In this document: piece after piece, positions 54,475 through 63,698 of the stretch
Numbering within the stretch: the first letter of the stretch is position 1
How the letters are laid out: each line of letters starts with the position of its first letter
Source: Novosphingobium sp. FSW06-99
GTDB taxonomy: Bacteria; Pseudomonadota; Alphaproteobacteria; Sphingomonadales; Sphingomonadaceae
Length of the DNA: 64,000 nucleotides
Reading direction: 5' to 3'
Assembly: GCF_001519065.1 (NCBI RefSeq)
Contig: NZ_KQ954252.1
Coordinates: forward strand, 248,001 to 312,000
Position numbers and translations under genes: made by a program
The notes under the pieces: generated by a model
The model's database searches: none
The model's input: only the letters and a program-made list of their open reading frames with translations
What the model was told of the DNA's origin: nothing

Positions 54475-55230
54475 TCAATCCGCGGTCCAGCCGCCATCGA
54501 CAACCAGGCTGGTGCCGGTGATCAGCGACGCTGCATCGCCCGCCAGGAACACAATCGCGCCCATCAGGTCTTCGACCTGGCCCAGCCGGCCCAGCTTGAT
54601 TTTCGCCAACACGTGTTTGCGAAAGACGGTGTCTTCGAAAAACGGCCTGGTCATCGCGGTTTCGATGAAGGTGGGCGCGATCGTGTTCGAACGGATGCCG
54701 TGGGGCGCCAGATCGAGCGCCAGCGCCTTGTTCAATCCCTCGATCGCCCATTTCGACGCGCAATAGAGGCTGCGGTTCGGCCCGCCGACATGGCCCATCT
54801 GGCTGCCCATATGGATCAGGCTGCCTTTGACGCCATCGCGCAGCATAGCCCTGATCGCGCCCTGTGCGACGAAAAACGCAGCCTTTACATTCAGATCGAG
54901 CACGGCGTCGCAATCCGCCCCGGTCACATCCCACACCGGATTCGGGCGGTTGGTGCCCGCATTGTTGATCAGCACATGATAGGCCGGGCGGCTGTTGAAG
55001 AAGGCCGCCACCGCGTCGGTATCCGCCACATCGAGCACCGCCGCCTCGGCCCTGGCCCCGATCAGCCCGGCAGCCGCCTCGATCTCGCTGGCGGTGCGTG
55101 CCGCCAGCGTGACGTGCGCACCCGCCTCGGCCAGCGCGGCCGCTGCCGCCAGCCCGATCCCGCGCCCCGCCCCGGTGACCAGCGCGCGGCGGCCATCGAG
55201 GCGGAACGAAGGCGTTTTGGGCAATGTCAC
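54475..55230 (-). CDS. short-chain dehydrogenase/reductase
   Basis: Classical SDR of 251 residues: cofactor motif TGAGRGIG (19-26), INNAGTN, active-site Ser in [13 protein letters not shown] catalytic Tyr/Lys, and the closing segment [13 protein letters not shown]. The residue after the second strand (LAARTAS) suggests a possible NADP preference, but this is weak. The GTG start overlaps the HisD-like 2 stop (GTGA). It probably oxidises a hydroxyl group in the same degradation route. Confidence 0.92.
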   Translation of the reverse strand: MTLPKTPSFRLDGRRALVTGAGRGIGLAAAAALAEAGAHVTLAARTASEIEAAAGLIGARAEAAVLDVADTDAVAAFFNSRPAYHVLINNAGTNRPNPVWDVTGADCDAVLDLNVKAAFFVAQGAIRAMLRDGVKGSLIHMGSQMGHVGGPNRSLYCASKWAIEGLNKALALDLAPHGIRSNTIAPTFIETAMTRPFFEDTVFRKHVLAKIKLGRLGQVEDLMGAIVFLAGDAASLITGTSLVVDGGWTAD

Positions 55231-56555
55231 GCGCGGGTCAGTTCGCTAGGGGTCGCCTGCCCAGCATAGGGCACATTGCGGTGGCCATAACGGCGCACGC
55301 GCAGATTGGCCTGTTCGCCATGCCCGGCAAACCCTTCCAGTGCGCACAGGCGGCTGCAATATTCGCCCACCAGTGCGCTCGCCTCATCGGTCAGCACTTT
55401 CTGATAGGTGCAGGTTTTCAGGAACTTGCCCACCCACAGCCCGCCGGTATAGCGCGCCGCCTTTTTGGTGGGCAGCGTGTGGTTGGTGCCGATCACTTTG
55501 TCGCCAAAGCTGACATTGGTGCGCGCGCCCAGGAACAGCGCGCCGTAATTGGTCATGCTGTTCAGGAAATAATCGGGATCGGCGGTCATCACCTGAACAT
55601 GCTCGCTGGCGATCTGGTCGGCAATGGTGACCATTTCTTCGTAGCTGTCGGCCACGATCACCTCGCCATAGGCCTCCCACGCCTTGCGCGCGATCTCTGC
55701 AGTGGGCAGGATGGCCAGCAGGCGGTCGATTTCCGCCATCGTCGCGCGGGCAAACTGTTCGCTGTTGGTCAGCAGCACGCCGGGGCTGTCGGGGCCGTGT
55801 TCAACCTGGCCCAGAATGTCGGTCGCGGCCATTTCCGGGTCGCAGCCCGCTTCGTCGGCGATGATCAGCGTTTCGGTAGGGCCTGCGAACAAATCGATGC
55901 CGACCCGGCCAAACAGTTGCCGCTTGGCCTCGGCCACAAAGGCATTGCCGGGGCCGACCAGAATATCGACCGGATCGATGCTCTGCGTGCCGATCGCCAT
56001 CGCGCCGATCGCCTGAATGCCGCCCAGCGCATAGATCGCGTCGGCCCCGGCCATCGCCTGCGCGGCCACGATCGCGCGCGCCGGCTTGCCCTGAAACGGC
56101 GGGGCGCAAGTGACCACGCGCGAAACGCCGGCGACTTTGGCAGTGATCACGCTCATATGCGCCGAGGCGAGCAGCGGGTACTTGCCGCCGGGCACATAGC
56201 AGCCCGCCGCGTTGATCGGCACATGCTTGTGGCCCAGGATCACGCCGGGCATGGTTTCCACTTCGACATCGTGCATGCTGGCGCGCTGGATCGTCGCGAA
56301 ATTGCGCACCTGGGTCTGCGCGAATTCGATGTCCTTGCGCTCTTGCGGGCTCAGACTGTCGACTGCCGCATCGATTTCGGCCTGGCTCAGGCGATAGTCA
56401 TCGCGGTCCCAGCCGTCGAACTTGATGCTCATCTCGCGCAGCGCCGCGTCGCCGCGCTGTTCGATGTCCGCCAGTGCCGCCTCGACAATGTCGCGCACCT
56501 TGCGATCCGCCGCCGCCTTCACATCGGCATTCGCGCCGCGTTTGAGGTAATACAC
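55227..56555 (-). CDS. HisD-family dehydrogenase 2, catabolic clade
   Basis: A 442-residue paralog of the dehydrogenase at 46721-48016. Zn and catalytic residues are intact: [29 protein letters not shown], and the C-terminal [15 protein letters not shown]. The segment [17 protein letters not shown] is the hallmark I associate with the sulfopropanediol-dehydrogenase-like catabolic clade rather than histidine biosynthesis. The GTG start is preceded by GGGAGA. It is first of a four-gene operon (HisD-like 2, SDR, aldolase, amidase), and the perfect operator site E is 17 bp upstream. Confidence 0.88.
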   Translation of the reverse strand: MYYLKRGANADVKAAADRKVRDIVEAALADIEQRGDAALREMSIKFDGWDRDDYRLSQAEIDAAVDSLSPQERKDIEFAQTQVRNFATIQRASMHDVEVETMPGVILGHKHVPINAAGCYVPGGKYPLLASAHMSVITAKVAGVSRVVTCAPPFQGKPARAIVAAQAMAGADAIYALGGIQAIGAMAIGTQSIDPVDILVGPGNAFVAEAKRQLFGRVGIDLFAGPTETLIIADEAGCDPEMAATDILGQVEHGPDSPGVLLTNSEQFARATMAEIDRLLAILPTAEIARKAWEAYGEVIVADSYEEMVTIADQIASEHVQVMTADPDYFLNSMTNYGALFLGARTNVSFGDKVIGTNHTLPTKKAARYTGGLWVGKFLKTCTYQKVLTDEASALVGEYCSRLCALEGFAGHGEQANLRVRRYGHRNVPYAGQATPSELTRA

Positions 56556-56571
56556 ACGATGTCTCCCTGAT

Positions 56572-56587
56572 TTGCATTCGAATGCAA
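56572..56587. promoter_or_regulatory. LacI-type operator, perfect 16-bp palindrome (site E)
   Basis: TTGCATTCGAATGCAA, identical to site A 11 kb away. It lies in the divergent region between the HisD-like 2 operon (start at 56555) and cstA (start at 56726), so it could control both. Nearness to the HisD-like 2 start fits steric repression. Confidence 0.8.
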
Positions 56588-56725
56588 GATACGATCGCGC
56601 GCGCCGCTGTCAAGCCCGATGGCGTGTTGGCAAGGCGTTGGCGCGCCGACCAATGTCGGCAATTGGAGCGCGCCAAACTTTGTGTACAAGCGGCGCATCG
56701 GGTTGGTACCGAACAGGAGGCAGGT

Positions 56726-58771
56726 TTGCGCAAAGCGGTGGTCTGGGGCGCGATTGCGGTGCTGGGAACATGGGCGCTGGCCATGGTGGCGCTGGCGCGG
56801 GGCGAAACGGTCAATGCGGTGTGGGTGGTGATCGCGGCGGTCTGCACCTACCTGATCGCCTATCGCTGCTATGGGCGGTTCATCGCGCAACGGGTGGTCG
56901 GGCTCGATCCGGCACGGCCGACCCCGGCGCATACGCGCGCCGACGGGCTCGATTTCGTGGCCACCGACAGGCGGGTGCTGTTTGGCCACCATTTCGCCGC
57001 GATCGCCGGGGCAGGGCCGCTGGTCGGGCCGGTGCTGGCCGCGCAGATGGGCTATCTACCGGGCATGCTGTGGATTCTGGCGGGCGTGGTGTTTGCCGGC
57101 GCGGTGCAGGATTTTGTCATCCTGTTCGTGTCGATGCGCCGCGAAGGGCGCTCGCTGGGCGAACTTGTCCGGCTGGAAATGGGTACCGCCGCCGGCGTGA
57201 TCGCGTTGTTCGGCACGTTCCTGATCATGGTGATCATCCTGGCGGTGCTCGCGCTGATCGTGGTCAAGGCGCTGGCCAACAGCCCGTGGGGCCTGTTCAC
57301 CGTTGCCGCCACGGTGCCGCTGGCGTTGCTGATGGGCGGCTACAGCCGGTGGGTGCGCCCGGGACGGATCGGCGAAGTGTCGCTGCTGGGCATGGTCGGG
57401 CTGTTGCTGGCGATCATGTTCGGGCGCACGGTGGCCGACAGCGCCGCGCTGGCGCCGTGGTTCACGGTATCGGCGGTGCAACTGTGCTGGATTCTGGTGG
57501 GGTATGGCGCGATCGCGTCATTGTTGCCGGTGTGGCTGTTGCTGGCACCGCGCGATTATCTGTCCACGTTCCTCAAGATCGGCGCGATCCTGGCGCTGGC
57601 AGTCGGCATCGTGATCGTCGCGCCGCCGCTGCGGATGCCTGCGGTGACACAATTTGTGCATGGTGGCGGGCCGGTCTGGTCGGGTTCGTTGTTTCCGTTC
57701 CTGTTCATCACCATCGCCTGCGGCGCGGTGTCTGGGTTTCACGCGCTGATCGCCAGCGGCACCACGCCCAAGCTGATCGCCAATGAACGCGATGCGCTGT
57801 TTATCGGCTATGGCGCGATGCTGGCCGAAAGCATGGTGGCGATCATGGCGCTGATCGGTGCGTCGGTGATCGATCCGGGCGTCTATTTCGCGATGAACAG
57901 CCCGGCAGCGGTGGTCGGTACCGATCCGGCCAGCGCGGCGCGGGCGGTTTCGGCAATGGGCTTTGCGGTGACCCCGGCAACGATTGCGGCGGTGGCGCAC
58001 GATGTCGGCGAACAGACAGTGATTTCGCGCGCGGGCGGGGCACCGACGCTGGCGGTGGGCATGGCGCAGATTTTCAGCCAGGTGATCGGCGGCAAGGCGC
58101 TGATGGCGTTCTGGTACCATTTCGCCATCCTGTTCGAGGCCTTGTTCATCCTGACCGCCGTCGATGCGGGAACGCGCGCGTGCCGGTTCATGCTGCAGGA
58201 TCTGATCGGGCTGGCGGTGCCCTCGTTCCGCAATGCCACCGGGATCGTGCCTGCGCTGGTCGGCACTGCCTCGTGCGTTTCGGCCTGGGGGTTCATCCTC
58301 TATCAGGGGGTGACCGATCCGCTGGGCGGGGTGAACACACTGTGGCCGCTGTTCGGCATTTCCAACCAGATGCTCGCTGCGATCGCGCTGACGCTGGCGA
58401 CGGTCGTGCTGCTGCGCATGAAACGGCAACGCTATGCCTGGGTGACGATACTGCCGACCGCGTGGCTGCTGGTGTGCACGCTGACGGCGGGCTTGCTCAA
58501 ACTGGTCAGCAGCGATCCCAAAGTGGGCTTTCTGGCGCACGCGGCCAGGATAGGTGCAGCCATCGCGCGCGGCGAAGTGCTGGCCCCGGCCAGGTCGATG
58601 GCCGACATGCGCGCCATTGTGTGGAACGATCGCGTCGATGCCGGGTTGACCGTGCTGTTCGTGGCGGTGGTGGTGGCCATGGTGCTGTTCGGCCTGCGCG
58701 CGGGCCTGGGCGCGCTGCGCGCCGATCGCCCGACGGTGCACGAACTGCCCGGCCAAGCGGTGGGGGCATAG
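56726..58771 (+). CDS. cstA: CstA/BtsT-family carbon-starvation (pyruvate/peptide) transporter
   Basis: Inner-membrane transporter of about 681 residues with sixteen or more hydrophobic segments. The TTG at 56726 is chosen because AGGAGG lies five bases upstream and the protein then starts directly at helix 1. Family signatures include the N-terminal DGLDFVATDRRVLFGHHFAAIAGAGPLVGPVLAAQMGYLPG, GGAPTLAVGMAQIF and FEALFILTAVDAGTR. Relatives carry pyruvate or small peptides. The partner gene ybdD follows by three bases. The divergent HisD-like operon and the operator between them suggest induction by the same substrate. Confidence 0.92.
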   Translation: MRKAVVWGAIAVLGTWALAMVALARGETVNAVWVVIAAVCTYLIAYRCYGRFIAQRVVGLDPARPTPAHTRADGLDFVATDRRVLFGHHFAAIAGAGPLVGPVLAAQMGYLPGMLWILAGVVFAGAVQDFVILFVSMRREGRSLGELVRLEMGTAAGVIALFGTFLIMVIILAVLALIVVKALANSPWGLFTVAATVPLALLMGGYSRWVRPGRIGEVSLLGMVGLLLAIMFGRTVADSAALAPWFTVSAVQLCWILVGYGAIASLLPVWLLLAPRDYLSTFLKIGAILALAVGIVIVAPPLRMPAVTQFVHGGGPVWSGSLFPFLFITIACGAVSGFHALIASGTTPKLIANERDALFIGYGAMLAESMVAIMALIGASVIDPGVYFAMNSPAAVVGTDPASAARAVSAMGFAVTPATIAAVAHDVGEQTVISRAGGAPTLAVGMAQIFSQVIGGKALMAFWYHFAILFEALFILTAVDAGTRACRFMLQDLIGLAVPSFRNATGIVPALVGTASCVSAWGFILYQGVTDPLGGVNTLWPLFGISNQMLAAIALTLATVVLLRMKRQRYAWVTILPTAWLLVCTLTAGLLKLVSSDPKVGFLAHAARIGAAIARGEVLAPARSMADMRAIVWNDRVDAGLTVLFVAVVVAMVLFGLRAGLGALRADRPTVHELPGQAVGA

Positions 58772-58774
58772 GCG

Positions 58775-58963
58775 ATGCTGCGCGATATGCTTGCCATCGT
58801 CACCGCTGCGAGCCGGCTGATGGTGGGCCAAAGCTCGTACCGGGCCTATTGCGACCACATGGCGGCGCATCACCCCGATGCGCCGGTGATGGATGAACGC
58901 GCCTTTTTCCGTAGCCGCCAGGAAGCGCGCTATGGCGGCAGGGGCGGCGGCCGCTGTTGTTGA
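58775..58963 (+). CDS. ybdD: YbdD/YjiX-family small protein, CstA partner
   Basis: A 62-residue protein of the YbdD/YjiX family, nearly always encoded after CstA-type transporters and needed for transport in studied cases. The core SSYRAYCDHMAAHHPDAPVMDERAFFRSRQEARYG is characteristic. The tail is glycine-rich and ends in two cysteines. It lies three bases after the cstA stop. Confidence 0.92.
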   Translation: MLRDMLAIVTAASRLMVGQSSYRAYCDHMAAHHPDAPVMDERAFFRSRQEARYGGRGGGRCC

Positions 58964-58969
58964 GTGCGG

Positions 58970-58999
58970 GGGCGGTGCCGGTTGGTGCCTGCACCGCCC
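58970..58999. terminator. hairpin between ybdD and the convergent efflux operon
   Basis: GGGCGGTGC (58970-58978) and GCACCGCCC (58991-58999) form a perfect 9-bp stem with a 12-base loop, six bases after the ybdD stop and seven before the stop of the outer-membrane-factor gene on the other strand. No T-tract follows. Confidence 0.45.
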
Positions 59000-59005
59000 G
59001 CCTGG

Positions 59006-60445
59006 TTATCCGCCCTTAGCCTGGTTCCACCCTCCGCCAAGCGCGCGGAACAGGTCGACCTGGGCAAACGCCGCATCGCGGCGCGCCGCCACCAGATCGC
59101 TGTCGGCCGAGGCCAGCGTGCGTTCCGCATCGAGCACGGTCAGGAAATCGATCCGGCCTTCGCGCTGGCGTGCCAGCGTGATGCGCGCGGCGCGGGCGGC
59201 TTCGTCGCGGGCGCGTTCGAGCGTGGCAATGCGGTCGTGCATCTGCGCATAAGTCGACAAAGCGCGTTCGGTTTCTTCCAGCGCGGTCAGCACGGTGCCG
59301 TCGAACTGCGCCAGCGAGGCCGCGCTGTCGGCGCGCGCGGCGGCGATCTGCGCGCGTACCGCGCCGGTGTTGGGGAACGTCCAACTGATCAGCGGTCCCA
59401 CCGACCAGCGCGAGGCGTCGCTGCCGAACAGGCTCATCCCGCCCAGCGCGGTCGATCCGCCCGACGCGCCCAGCGTGATATGCGGGTATAGGTCCGCCGT
59501 GGCGACGCCGATCCGCGCGGTGTCGGCGGCCAGCCGCCGTTCGGCCGCGCGCACATCGGGGCGCCGCGCGATCAGCGCCGCACCATCGCCGACCGGGACG
59601 GCCTGCGCCGGATGCGGGGTGACCGTGCGCGTGGCCACATCGGCGGGCAGGTCCTGCGGGGTGCGTCCCGTCAGCGTGGCCAGGCGCAGCAGGGCCGACT
59701 GGCGATCGGCGGCGATTTGCGGAATGGCCGCCGCCTGCTGATCGCGCAGCGCGGTCACGCGGATCAGGTCGAGCCGGTCCGACCGCCCGACATCGACGCG
59801 CGCGCCGGTGATGTGCACCGATCGGTCGAGCAGGGCGACGGTGTCCTGCGCCACCTGCAACCGTTCGGCGCTGGTGGTGACATCGAGGTACGCGCGCACA
59901 GTGTCGGCAATCACCGCCACGCGCACCGCGTCGGCATCGGCCTGCGCCGCCGCGCTGTCGCCGCGCGCGGCCTCGATGCCCCGGCTGACGCGCCCGAACA
60001 GATCGACTTCGTACGACAGCGTCAGGCCGCCGTCATAGACCCAGGCCTCACGCGGTTCGCCCTGCGTCAACTGTGCGGACGAAATGCGTTCGCGCTGTCC
60101 CGACACCGCGATGCCGGTGGTCGGCAGGCGGTCGGACCGGGCACTGCGCAACAGCGCGCGGGCATGATCGACGCGCGCGGCGGCCACGCGGATGTCGGTG
60201 TTGGCCGCCAGCGCGTCATCGACCAGACGGTTGAGCACCGGATCGTTGTAAAGCGTCCACCAGCGATCGACCGTCGCTTCGCGGCTGACCACCGGCGCAC
60301 TGGCGCCGATGAACGGAGCCGCCGCCGACACCGGCGCCTTCACCGGATGATAGTCGGGCCCCACCGCGCAGCCGCTGAGCAGGCTGAACGCCAGCAACAG
60401 ATAGTTGAAGTGCCGGGCCACCAGATGATTGATAAGTCGGTTCAT
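59006..60445 (-). CDS. RND efflux outer-membrane factor (OprM/NodT-type lipoprotein)
   Basis: TolC-like outer-membrane channel of 479 residues. The signal peptide ends in a lipobox LLSGC with Cys26. The first and second halves are the repeated OEP helical-hairpin domains (VDDALAANTDIRVAAARVDHARALLR; PDVRAAERRLAADTARIGVATADLYPHITL). It is last in a minus-strand operon after the pump gene, whose stop precedes its start by 11 bp. Together with the adaptor it forms a tripartite pump. Substrates are unknown; drugs or lipophilic compounds are usual for the family. Confidence 0.92.
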   Translation of the reverse strand: MNRLINHLVARHFNYLLLAFSLLSGCAVGPDYHPVKAPVSAAAPFIGASAPVVSREATVDRWWTLYNDPVLNRLVDDALAANTDIRVAAARVDHARALLRSARSDRLPTTGIAVSGQRERISSAQLTQGEPREAWVYDGGLTLSYEVDLFGRVSRGIEAARGDSAAAQADADAVRVAVIADTVRAYLDVTTSAERLQVAQDTVALLDRSVHITGARVDVGRSDRLDLIRVTALRDQQAAAIPQIAADRQSALLRLATLTGRTPQDLPADVATRTVTPHPAQAVPVGDGAALIARRPDVRAAERRLAADTARIGVATADLYPHITLGASGGSTALGGMSLFGSDASRWSVGPLISWTFPNTGAVRAQIAAARADSAASLAQFDGTVLTALEETERALSTYAQMHDRIATLERARDEAARAARITLARQREGRIDFLTVLDAERTLASADSDLVAARRDAAFAQVDLFRALGGGWNQAKGG

Positions 60446-60456
60446 GATCGGCCTTT

Positions 60457-63400
60457 CTATTCGGCAGGCTGCAGCGCGACGCGGCGCGCAGGGCTGCGCA
60501 ACCGGTCGGCCATGCGCCGGCACAAGACGTAGAACGTGGGGGTGAACAGCAGGCCAAAGCCGGTGACGCCGGTCATCCCGTAGAACACCGCCGTGCCCAG
60601 CGCCTGGCGCAATTCGGCGCCTGCACCGCTGGCCATGACCAGCGGCAGGGCGCCCAGGATGAACGCCAGACTGGTCATCAGGATCGGGCGCAGACGGGTG
60701 CGTGCGGCATGGATCGCGGCCTCGACCGGGCTCATGCCCTGTTCGTCTTCGGCGGCGCGGGCGAATTCGACCACCAGAATGGCGTTCTTGGCCGCCAGCG
60801 CGATCAGCACGACCAGGCCGATCTGCGTCAGGACATTGTTGTCCATCCCGCGCAAGTTCACCCCGACCATCGCGGCAAACAGGCACATCGGCACGATCAG
60901 GATGATCGCCAGCGGCAGAGCGAGGCTTTCATACTGGGCCGCCAGCACCAGGAACACGAACAGCACTGCCATCCCGAACACCACGCCCGCGGTGTTGCCC
61001 GCGTGCTTCTGCTGATAGGCGATATCGGTCCATTCGCCGCCGTAGCCGGGAGCCAGCGTGGCATCGGCCAGCTTTTCGATGGTCGTCAGCGACTGCCCGG
61101 TCGAATAGCCGGGCGCGGTGTCGCCATCGATTTCGACTGCCGGTTGCAGGTTGTAGCGCACCACGCGATAGGGCCCGGTCTTGTCGCGGAACGTCGCCAC
61201 CGATCCCAGGGGGACCATCTCGCCGGTGTTCGACCGGGTTTTCAGATTGGCAATATCGGCAACGGTTTCGCGAGAGCCTTGATCGGCCTGCGCGGTCACG
61301 TGATAGGTGCGTCCCAGCAGGTTGAAATCGTTGACGAAGGCCGAACCCAGATAGACCTGCATCGCCTCGAACACGCGTTCGGGCGGCACGCCGAGCAAGT
61401 CGGCCTTGCGCCGGTCGACATCGGCATAGACACGCGGCGTGCCGACATCGAACAGGGTATAGACCTGATGCAGCCCGGCCTCGGCATTGGCTTTGGCAAT
61501 CAGCGCGCCTGCCTGCTGGTTCAAGGCATCATAACCGCGCCCTTCGTGATCCTGCAGCATGAAGCGATAGCCACCGCCTGCGCCGATGCCCTGGATGACC
61601 GGGGGCGGCACGATCAGGATGCGCGCCTTGTCATAGCCGGCGACCGCCTGCTTGGCCTGATCCATGATGCCCTGATAGGTCGCGCCCAGCGCGTGGCGTT
61701 CGTCAAAGGTCTTGAACGGGAAATAGATCGCCGCCGAATTGGGCGCCGCGGTCTGCGACGGCCCGTGGAACCCGGCAAACATCACCGCCCCGCGCAGGCC
61801 CTTGATCGGCAGGATGCGCGCGGCAACGTCGCGCGTGACCGCATCGGTGCGTTCGAGCGAGGCGCCCGACGGCAATTGCACGACCGCCAGGAAATACCCC
61901 TGGTCCTGCGCCGGGATAAAGCCCGAAGGCGTCACCCAGAACAGCGCCACCGTCGCCGCGATCAGCGCGGCATAGACCGCCAGCATGCGGCGCGGCGCCC
62001 CCAGCAGGCGCCGGGTCAGATCGGCATAGCCATCGCTCAAGGTGTCGAACCAGGCGTTGAAGCGGTTGCCCGCGCGCGCCAGCAGGCCGGGGTGTTCGGC
62101 GTGTTGATGCGGGCGCAGCAACAGCGCCGCAGCGGCGGGCGACAGCGTCAGGCTGAGCACCAGCGACACCACGGTGGCGCTGGCGATGGTCACGGCGAAC
62201 TGGCGGTAGAACGCGCCCGACAATCCGCCGATGAACAGCGTGGGCACAAACACCGCACACAGCACCAGCACGATGGCCACCAGCGCCCCGGCCACTTCGT
62301 CCATCGACGTGCGCGCGGCCTGCAAGGGGCTCTGGCCGAGGCCGATGTTGCGTTCGACGTTTTCGACCACCACGATCGCGTCATCGACGACGATGCCGAT
62401 CGCCAGCACCATGCCGAACAGCGACAGCGCGTTGAGCGAATAACCCAGCGCCAGCAGCGTGACCGCCGCACCCAGCAGCGAGACCGGAATGGCCAGGATC
62501 GGGATCAGCGCCGCGCGCCAGTTCTGCAGGAACAGCAGAATGACTAGCACCACCAGCACCATCGCTTCGAACAGGGTATGATAGACCGCGTCGATCGACT
62601 GGCCGATGAATTCGGTGGGGTTGTAGATCACCGAATATTCCATCCCGCGCGGAAAGGTCTTCGAGATCGTGTCCATCTCTGCCTTGACGCGCGCGGCCGC
62701 AGCCAGCGCGTTCGAACCGGGGCGTTGCATCACCGCGATCACCACGGTGGGCTTGTTCGACAGATACGTGTTGGTGCCATAGTCCTGCGCGCCGAGTTCG
62801 ACCCGCGCGACATCGCGCACGCGCACCTGGTGGCCCGCCGCGTCGGTGCGGATGACCACATCGGCAAACTGATCGGGGGTGGTCAGGCGGCCCTGCATTT
62901 CCACGCCAAGCTGGAACGCATCGCCCTTGGCCACCGGCGGCGCGCCGAGCGCGCCCGATGACACTTGCACGTTTTGCGCGCGCAAGGCGGCGACGATTTC
63001 GCCCGCCGTCAGGTTCAGCGCGGCGGCGCGGCCCGGATCGATCCAGATGCGCATGGCATAGTCGCGCGAACCGAACAGTTGCACATCACCCACCCCGTCA
63101 AGCCGGGCGAGTCGGTCGCGGACCTGGGTGAGCGCATAGTTCGACAGATAGTCGCGGTTCAGGCTGCCGTTGGGCGACTGCAGGTTGACCACCATCAGAA
63201 AATCGGGCGAGGTCTTGCGCGTCACCACGCCCAGCCGCTGTACTTCGTCGGGCAGGCGCGGCACGGCCACAGCCACGCGGTTCTGCACCAGCACCTGGGC
63301 GGTATCGAGATTGGTGCCGATCTTGAACGTGGCGGTGATCTTGACATTGCCGTCACCGGTCGACTGGCTGCTCATATAGAGCATGTTGTCGACACCGTTG

Positions 63401-63612
63401 ATTTCCTGTTCGATCGGGGCGGCCACCGTGTTGGCCACGGTTTCGGCCGATGCGCCGGGATATTGCGCGCTGACGGTAACCGTGGGCGGCACGATATCGG
63501 GATATTGCGAGACCGGCAGGGCGAAAAAGGCCAGCGCACCGATCACCGCGATGATCACGGCGATCACCCCGGCAAAGATCGGACGGTCGATGAAAAAGCG
63601 CGACAGACGCAT
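60457..63612 (-). CDS. RND multidrug efflux pump, HAE1 family (AcrB/MexB-like)
   Basis: Inner-membrane proton-driven exporter of 1051 residues, normal for HAE1 pumps. It starts MRLSRFFIDRPIFAGVIAVI and has two large periplasmic loops. The proton-relay acidic pair in helix 4 is retained (IVVDDAIVVVENVERN), and PTLFIGGLSGAFYRQFA and the C-terminal ILMTSLAFILGALPLVMASGAG are typical. No stop or frameshift was noted. It is flanked by its adaptor gene upstream (partial) and the outer-membrane factor downstream. Confidence 0.95.
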   Translation of the reverse strand: MRLSRFFIDRPIFAGVIAVIIAVIGALAFFALPVSQYPDIVPPTVTVSAQYPGASAETVANTVAAPIEQEINGVDNMLYMSSQSTGDGNVKITATFKIGTNLDTAQVLVQNRVAVAVPRLPDEVQRLGVVTRKTSPDFLMVVNLQSPNGSLNRDYLSNYALTQVRDRLARLDGVGDVQLFGSRDYAMRIWIDPGRAAALNLTAGEIVAALRAQNVQVSSGALGAPPVAKGDAFQLGVEMQGRLTTPDQFADVVIRTDAAGHQVRVRDVARVELGAQDYGTNTYLSNKPTVVIAVMQRPGSNALAAAARVKAEMDTISKTFPRGMEYSVIYNPTEFIGQSIDAVYHTLFEAMVLVVLVILLFLQNWRAALIPILAIPVSLLGAAVTLLALGYSLNALSLFGMVLAIGIVVDDAIVVVENVERNIGLGQSPLQAARTSMDEVAGALVAIVLVLCAVFVPTLFIGGLSGAFYRQFAVTIASATVVSLVLSLTLSPAAAALLLRPHQHAEHPGLLARAGNRFNAWFDTLSDGYADLTRRLLGAPRRMLAVYAALIAATVALFWVTPSGFIPAQDQGYFLAVVQLPSGASLERTDAVTRDVAARILPIKGLRGAVMFAGFHGPSQTAAPNSAAIYFPFKTFDERHALGATYQGIMDQAKQAVAGYDKARILIVPPPVIQGIGAGGGYRFMLQDHEGRGYDALNQQAGALIAKANAEAGLHQVYTLFDVGTPRVYADVDRRKADLLGVPPERVFEAMQVYLGSAFVNDFNLLGRTYHVTAQADQGSRETVADIANLKTRSNTGEMVPLGSVATFRDKTGPYRVVRYNLQPAVEIDGDTAPGYSTGQSLTTIEKLADATLAPGYGGEWTDIAYQQKHAGNTAGVVFGMAVLFVFLVLAAQYESLALPLAIILIVPMCLFAAMVGVNLRGMDNNVLTQIGLVVLIALAAKNAILVVEFARAAEDEQGMSPVEAAIHAARTRLRPILMTSLAFILGALPLVMASGAGAELRQALGTAVFYGMTGVTGFGLLFTPTFYVLCRRMADRLRSPARRVALQPAE

Positions 63613-63698
63613 GATAGTGTGTCCCGTTAAAAGGGCGAAACCGGGCGATCCGGGTGCGGTTGCACCCGGTCAAACAATGTGACGCGGAACGCCGGGGG

